Notes: generated by a model from the sequence alone, not told the origin. Positions 26,222-35,472 are shown, counted from the first letter of the stretch. The stretch is 64,000 bases of DNA from CATOSD01 sp965226695 (GCA_965226695.1 OZ245405.1:124001-188000); one strand, 5' to 3'. Program-made: numbers and translations.

Positions 26222-27082
26222 CTACCGCGGTCCCAATCGTGGGCACGCGCCGGAGAGGGCCGAATCTCCGGCTCGAACGAACACCGCCGCGTCTTGGTCC
26301 AGCGATGCGATGTCCAGGCAAGTCTCGATTCTGATCAACGGCTGTATGCGGTTGAACAGCGGCGTCACGACCAGCCGGCCGCTCGGTGACGCCTCGAAGA
26401 GGTACTCATCGCTGTTGAGCGCGTAGCTCCGGCAGTCATCCGACTGGCCCAGGAAGCCCAGGCCGTCCACGTACAGCAGGTCCAGCTGGGGGCGCGATGC
26501 GAGCGCCCGCCGCCAGCCGAAGGTCACGCACATGCGCACCGTCTCGGGCAGCCGCGCCTCGTCCAGATCGTCGCACGGCGCGACGAGCAAATCCGGCCGC
26601 ACGTGGCGCAGCAGCTCGTAGGCGCGGACGCCGCTGTCGGCGATGAACAGGTGCGTCGTCACGCCGGCCCTTATCAGTGCCGTGCACAGCTCGGCGCCGA
26701 AGAACCGGCGGAATCCCGGCGTCAGCACCGCGGCAACCGAGCGGGCGTGCGGCTCGAAACGCTCCTTCACGGCGTCGACGAACAGGTCGCACCGGGTGGC
26801 GCTCTCCTCCGGACCCTCGGCCACCGCCAGCCTGCCGGCGAGTTGGCCGGCGTACTGGCCCATTATCCACTCTATCTCGGCGGGCAGGCTCACGGTATCG
26901 CCCAGGGTCGAGCGCCGGTACTCGGCGATGGGGGTGACAGGCAGCTCGCGAAACTCGTCCAATGACCGCACGCCGCGGCGTCCGCCGAGCCGGGGGCGAT
27001 AGAACGCCGTCCGGGCCGCCGCGGCCACCACGCCGTCCAGGCGGGCCGGCAGGTCATCCGGGGCCTGGTAGCGCTTAAGCAT
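26222..27082 (-). CDS. Reduced PaaK-like protein lacking the ATP P-loop
   Basis: A 286-residue protein with PaaK-family landmarks: an N-terminal helix pair leading to FYRPRLGG, LDEFRELPVTPIAEYR, and a late FNRIQPLIRIE segment equal to the NRvxPLIRYRtGD hinge of PaaK. No Ser/Thr/Gly-rich P-loop is visible, and the protein is about 140 residues shorter than the neighbouring adenylase. It may be a non-catalytic partner of that enzyme, or a transferase half. It overlaps the transglutaminase-like gene by 8 bp and is followed by the channel gene. Confidence 0.65.
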   Translation of the reverse strand: MLKRYQAPDDLPARLDGVVAAAARTAFYRPRLGGRRGVRSLDEFRELPVTPIAEYRRSTLGDTVSLPAEIEWIMGQYAGQLAGRLAVAEGPEESATRCDLFVDAVKERFEPHARSVAAVLTPGFRRFFGAELCTALIRAGVTTHLFIADSGVRAYELLRHVRPDLLVAPCDDLDEARLPETVRMCVTFGWRRALASRPQLDLLYVDGLGFLGQSDDCRSYALNSDEYLFEASPSGRLVVTPLFNRIQPLIRIETCLDIASLDQDAAVFVRAGDSALSGACPRLGPR

Positions 27083-28469
27083 CGGCGCCCAGCTCCACGA
27101 CGACGAGGCCCGCGTCGTGGCCCGCGCCGTGGTACTCGTCGAATCGCTCGAGCAGCCGGTCGCGCGCCGTCATCACCGCAGCGGCAGCGTCGGGCTCGTC
27201 CGACGCGAACCGGCTGCCCAGGGGGGTGTCGAGCGTCCATCCGCGGGCCACCTCGCACCGGAGGCCGGCGCCGGCGCTTGCGGCCGCGTACTCCCCACGC
27301 AGACGCTCGAAGGCGGCGTCGCTCCTGTACGCGAGCGGCGTGACGTAGTAGCCGCGCGAGATGTACAGCCCGAGCTCGTTGTCGAACACCTGCATCAGGT
27401 CCACGTCCTCGATCCAGCCCTCCATCGCGAAATACAGGTTCTCTACAATGCCCTGGTCCACGCGGTGATAGTAGAAGCGCTCCTCCCTCACCGCCATTTT
27501 GACCGGCACACTCCGTTTGTCCTCGTCCCGCAGCAGACCCTGAGCGGCCTCTCCTTCCAGGAACAGGAAGGGGATGTTGCCGTTGGTCGCGTCGACGAGT
27601 ACCTCCTCACCGCCAATGTTATACACAAGGGCAACGTGCTGCCAATAGCGCATGTAACGCTTGGAGAATCGAAAGTCGAAGGTGGTCAGCATCTCCCGCA
27701 GCCTGTCTTCGGGAAGGGGCGGGACCGCGTCCGCGCCTGCGAGCACGTAGCGCGAGGGCAGGCCCAGCCGGTCTGTCAGGAACTTGAGCGCCTGCACCTT
27801 TTCGGAGCAGATGCCGCCGGCGCCCTCGACGATGTTTCGGACCGTTTCATCGCCGGTCTTGTAGGTCAGCATCCTGCCGGTAAAGCGCGAGTAGTTCTCG
27901 AAGTGGCTCTCCCACACGCGGCGCGCCAGAGCGCGCAACACGCGCCTGGCGTGGGCCGGCGAGTCCATCTCGGCAAACTCCGCGGCTCGGGGGCCAAAGC
28001 ACCGCTCCAGAGACTCGCGCACGAACGCGGCGTACATGCCTGCGTCGGTATCCCACCGCCGCTTGTGGAATCCGGCCCAGTTTCGATCGTAGCCCGCGTT
28101 GAGCCTGTCCACGGCGACGTCGATGAGGGAGACGTCGGCGACGCCCACGCGCACAGTCGCCGCGGCGGGCGCGGCGTCGAGGGCGACGGGCGCGCCGCCC
28201 TGCCGGAATGCCACGCCGGGATACACGTCGAGCAGCCCGCCCTGGTCGGACACGGCGTACACGTAGTCCTGGACCGCCCGCAGGCTCTCCGCGGACCGGG
28301 GAGTGATGCGGCGCGCGGCGAGCAGCTCGTCCAGGAGGCAGTCCTTGAGGTAGCGCTCCAGAAGGCGACGGAGCGTCCAGCCGGTGTGCTCCGGGTCGAC
28401 GCGCAGGGCGAACTGCTTGCGCGTGACGCTGTCCGTGAGTTGCAGCACGCACCCGGAGACGTCCGACAT
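27075..28469 (-). CDS. Transglutaminase-like protein with N-terminal beta-grasp-like region; first gene of the operon
   Basis: A 464-residue protein. The central part fits a transglutaminase-like cysteine fold: Cys221 in GGICSEKVQALKFL followed by LGLPSRYV, His278 in YWQHVALVY and Asp293 in VLVDATNGN. Residues 1-90 (CVLQLTDSVTRKQFALRV ... LLDVYPGVAFRQGG) look like a small beta-grasp domain and resemble the start of the last operon gene. Such folds act as proteases, amidases or cross-linkers. No signal peptide is seen, so it is probably cytosolic. ATG 28469 has GAGGGGG upstream and a strong promoter at 28505-28533. Confidence 0.75.
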   Translation of the reverse strand: MSDVSGCVLQLTDSVTRKQFALRVDPEHTGWTLRRLLERYLKDCLLDELLAARRITPRSAESLRAVQDYVYAVSDQGGLLDVYPGVAFRQGGAPVALDAAPAAATVRVGVADVSLIDVAVDRLNAGYDRNWAGFHKRRWDTDAGMYAAFVRESLERCFGPRAAEFAEMDSPAHARRVLRALARRVWESHFENYSRFTGRMLTYKTGDETVRNIVEGAGGICSEKVQALKFLTDRLGLPSRYVLAGADAVPPLPEDRLREMLTTFDFRFSKRYMRYWQHVALVYNIGGEEVLVDATNGNIPFLFLEGEAAQGLLRDEDKRSVPVKMAVREERFYYHRVDQGIVENLYFAMEGWIEDVDLMQVFDNELGLYISRGYYVTPLAYRSDAAFERLRGEYAAASAGAGLRCEVARGWTLDTPLGSRFASDEPDAAAAVMTARDRLLERFDEYHGAGHDAGLVVVELGADA

Positions 28470-28504
28470 TCGAACACCCCCTCAGCCGGTTAGAATTTCG
28501 ATCG

Positions 28505-28533
28505 AGTATAGGATTGAGGGCGAAACGTGTCAA
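28505..28533 (-). promoter_or_regulatory. Sigma70 promoter of the seven-gene operon
   Basis: On the minus strand, TTGACA (28533-28528), a 17-base spacer and TATACT (28510-28505): consensus -35, near-consensus -10 and ideal spacing. The expected start near 28498 leaves a leader of about 30 bases before ATG 28469. Confidence 0.8.
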
Positions 28534-28623
28534 ACGCGGAACGGCTTGCGGAGACGCACGTCAGCTTGACACCAGCCGGGCCGCCGCCCAAGATGGACGC
28601 ACGACACACACAGGAGGCGCATC

Positions 28624-29988
28624 GTGAATACAACCGCCGCCGCGACAGACAGGGGCGCGCTCTTGACCGAGCAGGACGTATCGCTGCTTCAATCGGACTG
28701 GGAGTCCAACCCCTCTCACCGCCTGATGCAGAACGTAGTCGCGCAACACGACGTGAACGTCGTCGCACTCGACCGCTCGATCATAACGGACGCTCAGCAC
28801 AGCTTCTCCAACGTGCTCGACGACTGGCAGCCGACCGACCAGGGCAGGTCGGGAAGGTGCTGGCTGTTCGCCGGGCTGAACCTGTTCCGCGTGGACACCA
28901 TGAAGGCGCTGAACGTGGACCAGTTCGAGTTCAGCCAGAACTACATGATGTTCTGGGACAAGATCGAGCGCGCGAACTTCTTCCTGGAGTCTGTCGTCGA
29001 CACCGCCGACCGGCCTACCGGCGACCGGCTGGTGGACTGGCTGATGGAGGCGCCGGTGCCGGACGCCGGCCAGTGGGATATGTTCATCAACCTGGTGAAG
29101 AAGCACGGGCTGGCTCCCAAGTCGGCCATGCCCGAGACGGAGAGCTCGGGAAACACCTCGCGCATGAACTCGTCGCTGTTCTACCTGCTCAGGCAGGGCG
29201 CCCAGCGCATACGCGGCCTGCACGCCCAGGAGGCCGGCATGGAGGCGATGCGGGAGTCGAAGCGCCAGACGCTGAAGATCGTATACCGGGTGCTGTGCAT
29301 ACACCTGGGCACCCCGCCCAGCAGCTTCTTCTGGCAGTGGAAGGACCGCGACGGGCGCTTTCACCGCGACGGCGAGATTACGCCGCAGGAGTTCGCCCGC
29401 AGGTACGTCACCACGCCCTACGAGGACTACGTTTGCCTGGTGCACGACCCGCGCGAGTCCAGCAGGCTGGGCAGCACTTACACGATAGGCTACCTGGGCA
29501 ACGTGGTGGGCGGCTCGCCGGTGAAGTACCTGAACGTGGACATCGAGCTTATGAAGCGCGTGACGCTGGACTCGCTGCTCGACGACCAACCGGTGTGGAT
29601 GGGCTGCGACGTGGGGAAGCAGATGCACCGCGAGCAGGGGGTGTGGGACGCCGAGCTGTTCGACTACGCCGCGGTGTACGGCGCGGACTTCGAGATGGAC
29701 AAGGCGGCGCGCATGGAGTACGGCCAGACACAGATGACGCACGCCATGCTGTTCACCGGCGTCGACGTGGTGGACGGCGGCCCGCGCCGCTGGCGCGTGG
29801 AGAACAGCTACGGGGACGCGATAGGCGACAAAGGCTTTTGCGTGATGAACGACTCGTGGTTCGACGAGTACATGTTCGAGATAGCCGCCCCGAAGAGCCG
29901 GCTGCCGGAGGACCTGCAGCGCGCGCTGGACGGCGAACCCATCCCCCTGCCGCCGTGGGACCCCATGGGGGCGCTCGCCGCTAGCTGA
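28624..29988 (+). CDS. pepC: C1B cysteine aminopeptidase (bleomycin hydrolase/PepC family)
   Basis: A 454-residue cytosolic papain-fold peptidase. The catalytic Cys79 is in QGRSGRCW, the His in MTHAMLF and the Asn in VENSYGD. Family members form hexameric barrels and trim peptides from the N-terminus; length and motif order are typical. GTG 28624 has AGGAGG six bases upstream. It is divergent from the seven-gene operon and overlaps the end of the convergent flavoprotein gene by 8 bp. Confidence 0.93.
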   Translation: MNTTAAATDRGALLTEQDVSLLQSDWESNPSHRLMQNVVAQHDVNVVALDRSIITDAQHSFSNVLDDWQPTDQGRSGRCWLFAGLNLFRVDTMKALNVDQFEFSQNYMMFWDKIERANFFLESVVDTADRPTGDRLVDWLMEAPVPDAGQWDMFINLVKKHGLAPKSAMPETESSGNTSRMNSSLFYLLRQGAQRIRGLHAQEAGMEAMRESKRQTLKIVYRVLCIHLGTPPSSFFWQWKDRDGRFHRDGEITPQEFARRYVTTPYEDYVCLVHDPRESSRLGSTYTIGYLGNVVGGSPVKYLNVDIELMKRVTLDSLLDDQPVWMGCDVGKQMHREQGVWDAELFDYAAVYGADFEMDKAARMEYGQTQMTHAMLFTGVDVVDGGPRRWRVENSYGDAIGDKGFCVMNDSWFDEYMFEIAAPKSRLPEDLQRALDGEPIPLPPWDPMGALAAS

Positions 29989-31090
29989 ACCGGGCCGGGT
30001 CCAGATCCTTTACGGGCACGTCGGTCGAGCCGCGCGTGATCAGGTCCACGACGACCTTCGCCATGCCCGGCCCCAGCATGATGCCCTGGCGTCCGCCACC
30101 CGTCGCGACGTAAACGCCCTCGGTGGCGGGCGCGCGGCCAAGCAGCATCTGCCCGTCCGACGAGACGGGGCGTAGGCAGGCGGTCTGCTGCGCGAGCCGG
30201 GCGTCGACGAGCGACGGCACCATCCTGAGCAGCGAGGCCATTATCTTGTCGCGCGCGGCGGCGGTCGGCCTGTCGTCGAATCCCGCCTCTTCTTCCGTCG
30301 TGCCCGTCCACAGCAGGCCGTCTGGCTTGGTGGTGGCGTAGTCGCCCGACCAGCCCAGCGAGCACCGGAAAGGCTCACCGGGCGCCTGCAAACGAAGTAT
30401 CTGGCCCTTCAGCGGCCTGACCGGCACGGGCACACCCAGCCACTCCGACGCCTCTGCGCTCCACGGCCCCATGGCCAACACCACGGTCTCGCACGCTATC
30501 TCGCCGCTCTCCAGCGTAACCCCGCGCACCCGTCCGCCCTCGACGCGCAGCCCCGTCACCGTGCCGTGGCGCACCGTCGCGCCGTGGCGTTCGGCGGCCT
30601 GCACCAGCGCCAGCGCCAGGCGGTAAGGCTCAACGTCGCCGCCACCCTCCACGTACACGCCGCCGACGGCCTCGGGGTTCACGCGCGGCTCGATTTCGAG
30701 CACCTCTTTCGCGTCGACCCAGCGCACCGACGGCCCATCTTCGTGGCGCCCCCATTGCAGGCTTGCCTGAAGCTGCGTCGCCTCCTCCTCGGTGAACGCG
30801 AGCGAGAGCGACGGCCTGAGCCGGAACTCGGTGTTCACGCCCGTTTCCTCCGGAAGCTCTGTGCCGAACCGCTCGTGCAGCCGCCAGGCCTCGGCGAGAA
30901 CGGGCACGTTGGGCCCTGTGCCCCTGGGGCGGCTGAGCCCTCCGTAGGCGAAGCCCGATGCGTGGCTGCCCACCGAGTCCTTTTCCACTATGACGCTGCT
31001 CACGCCTTCCCTGGCAAGCAGGTACGCAGTGGACACGCCTACTACGCCGCCGCCAACAATAACAACGTCTGCCGAACCTGAGCTGACCAT
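29981..31090 (-). CDS. FAD-dependent D-amino-acid oxidase-like protein (DAO family)
   Basis: A 369-residue flavoprotein with the Rossmann motif VVIVGGGVVGVS near the N-terminus, an acidic residue closing the second strand (VIVEKD), and the C-terminal FAD motif VATGGGRQGIMLGPGMAK. The family oxidises glycine, sarcosine or D-amino acids to imines. The exact substrate is unknown. ATG 31090 has AGGAGA upstream; the open frame to 31168 is rejected for lack of a site. The neighbouring peptidase would release amino acids. Confidence 0.88.
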   Translation of the reverse strand: MVSSGSADVVIVGGGVVGVSTAYLLAREGVSSVIVEKDSVGSHASGFAYGGLSRPRGTGPNVPVLAEAWRLHERFGTELPEETGVNTEFRLRPSLSLAFTEEEATQLQASLQWGRHEDGPSVRWVDAKEVLEIEPRVNPEAVGGVYVEGGGDVEPYRLALALVQAAERHGATVRHGTVTGLRVEGGRVRGVTLESGEIACETVVLAMGPWSAEASEWLGVPVPVRPLKGQILRLQAPGEPFRCSLGWSGDYATTKPDGLLWTGTTEEEAGFDDRPTAAARDKIMASLLRMVPSLVDARLAQQTACLRPVSSDGQMLLGRAPATEGVYVATGGGRQGIMLGPGMAKVVVDLITRGSTDVPVKDLDPARFS

Positions 31091-31340
31091 AGTGGGCAGT
31101 CTCCTATCTCTCGCGATTTTGGGGCAAGTATAGTGGTGGGGAACGGGCGCGTCAAAGCGCCCTCGCACGCCTCACCCCTGCCGATCTCGCGACGGCATCG
31201 GGCTGTCGTGGCTCATACACTGAACGCCGGCGGTCGCCAAACGGCCTAACTTTCTTCACAATTCTTCGTTATAGTGTTGTCTAACGCATTCTCGGTCATC
31301 CGCCCGGGAAGAGTCCGGGCGAGCAGATGAAGGACGTGGA

Positions 31341-33449
31341 TTGGACTGGCTGAAACGTATATCCGCGGCGCAGATCGCCATGCTGGTGCTGGTGCCGGTA
31401 CTGGTCTTCGGCGGAACCTTAGCCGGTTACTACTGGTTCTACGACCGTGCCGAAGGGGAGGAAGCCGAGACCGAGCTGCAGGTGCCCGTGCGCCGGGGCA
31501 ACCTGGTCAACGAGGTCTCCATAAGCGGCAGCCTGGTGTACCCGAACCGCGAGGCGCTGAGCTTCGACGTAGAGGGCGTGATAGGCGAGATCGTGGTGGA
31601 AGAGGGCGATCGGGTGAACGAGGGCCAACTGCTGGCCCGCCTGGACCGCGACACCGTGGCCGCGATGGAGCGCGCGGCTGCCAAGGCGAGGGTGGACGTG
31701 CGCGACGCGGAGCAGGCGCTGGAAGACGCGGCGGCGCCTCGTTCCACGCTCGATTTCGCAAAGGCCGAGGCCGCCATCTCCGACGCCCTCGTCGCCTACC
31801 GCGACGCCCAGGATGCCTACGACGACCTGGGCGTGGTCACCGATTACGACCTGGCAAAGGCCGTCGAGAAGGTCGCAGCCGAGCGGCTGGCGCTGTCCCA
31901 AGCCGAGGACGCGCTCGCCGAAACGATCGCCGGAGCCGACACGGACGACATCGCGGACGCACACTCCACCATACGCACCGTCACCACCAACCTCGACAAC
32001 GCGGAGCGGGATGAGGAGCTGGCACGCCGCGACTGGGACCGTAAGCTGGACGCCGCCCGCGACGCCGTGCAGGACTCCCTGGACACCCAGAGGGACTACT
32101 ACCAGAAGTGGTTCGGCGTTCAGCCCGATGACGAGGATATCGCCAGGGGCCTGGACGAGCTGTTGGCATCCTGGGGCACCGACCTCGATACGCTGTTCGA
32201 CCCCGACTCGGTGGGGGCGTTGGATGGCCTACCCAGCCCCGACAGCACTCTGGCCCCTTCGGTCGTCCCCTGGGACGAAAACACCGTCATCTTTTGGCTC
32301 AAGCTCTACCCTGGCAACATAGCAACGACGTGCGAAGAGCCGCTCAGGAGCGACACCCTTTGCGTGAGGCCGGACTTCGACGACGCCTGGGACGTATACG
32401 CGGAGAGGCTGACGGAGCTGGATGACCTGGAGTTGCAAAAGACGAGGGCGCTCTCGGAGCTGGAGGAGGCGGTTACCAGCGCGAGTGAGAAGCTCTTCAA
32501 CTCACAGTACGCCCTGGCCGACGTCCTGGCCGGACCGGACTTGGTGGAGCTGGAACAAAAGCGGAAGGCCCTGGAGCTGGCCAGAGAGGCCATCACGGTT
32601 GCCGAGCAGGATCTCGAAGACCTGCAGAGCGGACCCGATCCCCGCGACGTCGACGCCGCGGTCGTGGACATCGCTCTCAAGGCCGCGGCGCTCGAACAGG
32701 CACATGAGGACCTGCGCGAATTGCGGCGGGAAGCCGACCCTCTCGACCTCGCCCTGCTGCGGGCCGACGGCGAGGCCGCGCGCACCGCGCTGGCCGACGT
32801 GCTCGCCGACCTGGAGGCGGTCGCCTTGCGCGCGCCGTGGAGCGGCATCGTAACCGAGCTGCAGGCGGACGTGGGCCAGCAGGTAAAGGCAGGCGACGCG
32901 GTAGTGCAGATGGTCGACCCCAGCGTCGTGGAGATGTCGGGAATAGTCGACGAAATCGACGTGCTCTACCTGCGGGAGGGCGCGGCCGCCACGGTACACC
33001 TCGAGGCGCTGCAGGGCCAGACACTGGCGGGCGTGGTGTCGAGAATAGCAACTGAGCCGAACAGCCAGCAGGGGGTGGTGAGTTACCCACTCGACGTCAC
33101 GTTGGAGACTACCACCAGCGTGCAGCTGCTGGAGGGCCTAAGCGCCGTCGCCAGCGTCGTCATCAGGGAGGAGAACGACGTGCTGCTCATTCCGCTCCAG
33201 GCGCTGCACGGCACCTTCGACCAGCCGGCGGTGCGCGTTCTCGGCGAGGACGGGGAGGTCGAGCTGAGGGAAATCACGCTCGGCAACAGCGACGATTTCT
33301 GGACCGTGGTGGAGAGCGGCCTCAGCGAGGGAGAGACGTTGTTGATGCAGTCGCAGGACGCCTCCGACTCGTTCTTCGGCTTCGGCAGGGGGTTCGGCGC
33401 AGGCCCGACCCGCACCCTCGTGGCGCCCGCCGGCGGTGGCAGGCGCTAA
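31341..33449 (+). CDS. HlyD/MacA-type membrane-fusion (periplasmic adaptor) protein with expanded hairpin
   Basis: A 702-residue adaptor with one N-terminal span (about 10-30), a lipoyl half-domain (FDVEGVIGEIVVEEGDRV), a very long helical region (about 95-490), the second lipoyl half (ALRAPWSGIVTELQADVGQQV), and beta-barrel/membrane-proximal domains. MacA proteins are usually near 370-400 residues, so the coiled-coil part is greatly enlarged. TTG 31341 follows AAGGA; no ATG is in frame nearby. The ATPase and permease genes follow, so it probably links a MacB-like ABC pump to an outer layer or substrate. Confidence 0.88.
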   Translation: MDWLKRISAAQIAMLVLVPVLVFGGTLAGYYWFYDRAEGEEAETELQVPVRRGNLVNEVSISGSLVYPNREALSFDVEGVIGEIVVEEGDRVNEGQLLARLDRDTVAAMERAAAKARVDVRDAEQALEDAAAPRSTLDFAKAEAAISDALVAYRDAQDAYDDLGVVTDYDLAKAVEKVAAERLALSQAEDALAETIAGADTDDIADAHSTIRTVTTNLDNAERDEELARRDWDRKLDAARDAVQDSLDTQRDYYQKWFGVQPDDEDIARGLDELLASWGTDLDTLFDPDSVGALDGLPSPDSTLAPSVVPWDENTVIFWLKLYPGNIATTCEEPLRSDTLCVRPDFDDAWDVYAERLTELDDLELQKTRALSELEEAVTSASEKLFNSQYALADVLAGPDLVELEQKRKALELAREAITVAEQDLEDLQSGPDPRDVDAAVVDIALKAAALEQAHEDLRELRREADPLDLALLRADGEAARTALADVLADLEAVALRAPWSGIVTELQADVGQQVKAGDAVVQMVDPSVVEMSGIVDEIDVLYLREGAAATVHLEALQGQTLAGVVSRIATEPNSQQGVVSYPLDVTLETTTSVQLLEGLSAVASVVIREENDVLLIPLQALHGTFDQPAVRVLGEDGEVELREITLGNSDDFWTVVESGLSEGETLLMQSQDASDSFFGFGRGFGAGPTRTLVAPAGGGRR

Positions 33450-33478
33450 ATCACGGCAGAGGGGACAGGAACGCGAGC

Positions 33479-34180
33479 GTGATCAGGCTGCAGGACGTAT
33501 CCAAGATTTACCGCATGGGCAACGTGGACGTTGCCGCGCTTCAGGGCGTCAGCATATTCATCGAACCGGGCGAGATGGTCGCCATAATGGGGCCGTCCGG
33601 CTCCGGCAAGTCCACCATGATGAACATCATCGGCTGCCTCGACGTGCCCACGTCCGGGAGCTACACGCTCGAGGACGAGGACGTGGGCGGCATGAGCGAC
33701 GACCGGCTCGCCGAGATTCGCAACAGCAAGATAGGCTTCGTCTTCCAGACCTACAACCTGCTGCCGCGGCTGTCCGCGCTCGCCAACGTGGAGTTGCCGC
33801 TCCTGTACGGCGGTCGCAGGAACCGCCGGCGGCGCGCCCTGGAGGCTCTCGACCGCGTGGGGCTGGCCGACAGGGTGTCGCACAAGCCCACGGAGCTTTC
33901 GGGCGGACAACAGCAGCGCGTTGGGATCGCGCGGGCGCTGGTGAAGCGGCCATCGATACTCATGGCCGACGAGCCGACCGGCAACCTGGACAGCCGCTCC
34001 AGCGAGGAGATTCTGGCCATTTTGCAGCGGCTCAACCGCGAAGAGGGCATGACCGTGATCCTGGTCACGCACGAGGCCTCCATTGCCGCCCGCGCACAGC
34101 GCGTCATGTCGATGCTCGACGGGCGCGTCGTGAGTGACGAGCGCCAGTCCATCGCCGAGCCGACGGGGGGCGCCCGGTGA
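33479..34180 (+). CDS. MacB/LolD-type ABC transporter ATPase
   Basis: A 233-residue ATP-binding subunit. It has Walker A GPSGSGKST, the Q-loop FQTYNLLP, signature LSGGQQQR, Walker B LMADEPTGNLD and the switch histidine in VTHEAS. Its IRLQDVSKIYRMG start and the spacing are those of the MacB/LolD/FtsE group. GTG 33479 has only a weak ribosome binding site. The permease gene begins four bases inside its end, so the two are translationally coupled and form one pump. Confidence 0.95.
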   Translation: MIRLQDVSKIYRMGNVDVAALQGVSIFIEPGEMVAIMGPSGSGKSTMMNIIGCLDVPTSGSYTLEDEDVGGMSDDRLAEIRNSKIGFVFQTYNLLPRLSALANVELPLLYGGRRNRRRRALEALDRVGLADRVSHKPTELSGGQQQRVGIARALVKRPSILMADEPTGNLDSRSSEEILAILQRLNREEGMTVILVTHEASIAARAQRVMSMLDGRVVSDERQSIAEPTGGAR

Positions 34181-35424
34181 CGCCTGCCGACGTTCTCAGG
34201 ACCGCGCTGATCTCGCTGGGCGCGAACAAGCTGCGGGCCGTGCTGACGCTGCTCGGCATCGTCATCGGGGTGAGCGCCGTCATAACGCTCATGTCGCTGG
34301 GCAGGGGCGCGCAGGAGTCCATCACCTCTCGCATCGAGGATCTTGGCACCAACCTGCTCTTCGTGCGGCCCGGCCAGTCCAGCACCGGCGGCTCGTTCGG
34401 CGGGCTGGGCAGCGCGAACACGCTGACACTGGGGGACGCCTACGCTCTCGTCGACCCGCAGGCGGCGCCGTCCGTGGCCGCCGTGGCGCCGGAGATACGG
34501 ACGGGCGGGCAGGTGGTCGCGAGGGGCAACAACACCTTCACACAGATAGTGGGCGTCACGCCGGAGTACGCGGCGGTGCGCAACTCGCCCATAGAGCAGG
34601 GCCAGTTCATATTGGAGGCGCACGTGAGAAACCGCTCCGACGTCGCGGTGCTGGGCGCGCCGATCGCCGAGCAGCTCTTCGGATTCCGGAGCCCTGTCGG
34701 CCAGCACATGCGAATAAGCGGGCGGGAGTTCACCGTGATAGGGGTGTTGCCCAGCCAGGGCGGGGGCTTCTTCGGAGTCTTCGGCAACGAGGTGCTGGTG
34801 CCAATAACCACCGCCTACTACCGGCTGAACTTCGAGCGAACGATTCAGGGCGACGTGGTAGTGGACTCCATCAACGTCAGCGCGAGGGACGACAGCGCGT
34901 CGCAGGACACGATAAACGAGATAACGGCGGTGCTGCGGCTACGCCACCGGCTCACGGGCGAGAACGACTTCACGGTAACCAGCCAGGAAGAGACGATCGA
35001 GGCGCTCGAGGAGACCACCAACACCTTCGTGGTGTTCCTGGGAGCGATAGCGGGCATCTCGCTGCTCGTGGGCGGCATCGGCGTTATGAACATAATGCTG
35101 GTGTCGGTCACCGAGCGAACGCGCGAGATCGGCGTACGCAAGGCGATGGGGGCCAAGCGGCGCGACATAATGCTGCAGTTCTTGACGGAGGCCACGCTGC
35201 TCAGCCTCGGCGGCGGAGCGGTCGGGGTCGTAGCGGGCCTCGCCCTGTCGCGCGCGCTGGACGGGCGCGACCTGATCGGCACCGGGGCCTTCGAGACCAG
35301 CTTCAGCGGCGACATCGCCGTGCTGGCCATCGTGGTTTCCGCCGCGATCGGCATATTCTTCGGCCTGTATCCCGCGGTGCGCGCCGCGAGCCTCCACCCC
35401 ATAGACGCGCTGCGCCACGAGTAG
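34177..35424 (+). CDS. MacB-like FtsX-family ABC permease
   Basis: A 415-residue permease with four spans: one N-terminal (ALISLGANKLRAVLTLLGIV) and three C-terminal, around a large extracytoplasmic MacB_PCD domain. The FtsX signature is seen in VGGIGVMNIMLVSVTERTRE. With the preceding ATPase and adaptor this makes a MacAB-like mechanotransmission pump, possibly for peptides, lipids or macrolides. The start overlaps the ATPase stop by 4 bp. No dedicated TolC-like gene is nearby, which fits a monoderm envelope but proves nothing. Confidence 0.93.
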   Translation: MTPADVLRTALISLGANKLRAVLTLLGIVIGVSAVITLMSLGRGAQESITSRIEDLGTNLLFVRPGQSSTGGSFGGLGSANTLTLGDAYALVDPQAAPSVAAVAPEIRTGGQVVARGNNTFTQIVGVTPEYAAVRNSPIEQGQFILEAHVRNRSDVAVLGAPIAEQLFGFRSPVGQHMRISGREFTVIGVLPSQGGGFFGVFGNEVLVPITTAYYRLNFERTIQGDVVVDSINVSARDDSASQDTINEITAVLRLRHRLTGENDFTVTSQEETIEALEETTNTFVVFLGAIAGISLLVGGIGVMNIMLVSVTERTREIGVRKAMGAKRRDIMLQFLTEATLLSLGGGAVGVVAGLALSRALDGRDLIGTGAFETSFSGDIAVLAIVVSAAIGIFFGLYPAVRAASLHPIDALRHE

Positions 35425-35472
35425 AACGACAATGTACTGCCGCAACCGCACACCACAGTTAGAGAGAAAGCA

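Noticed and set aside
31247..31275. Promoter upstream of the adaptor gene (TATAGT at 31270-31275)
   Set aside because: The -10 is good but no convincing -35 lies at the right distance.
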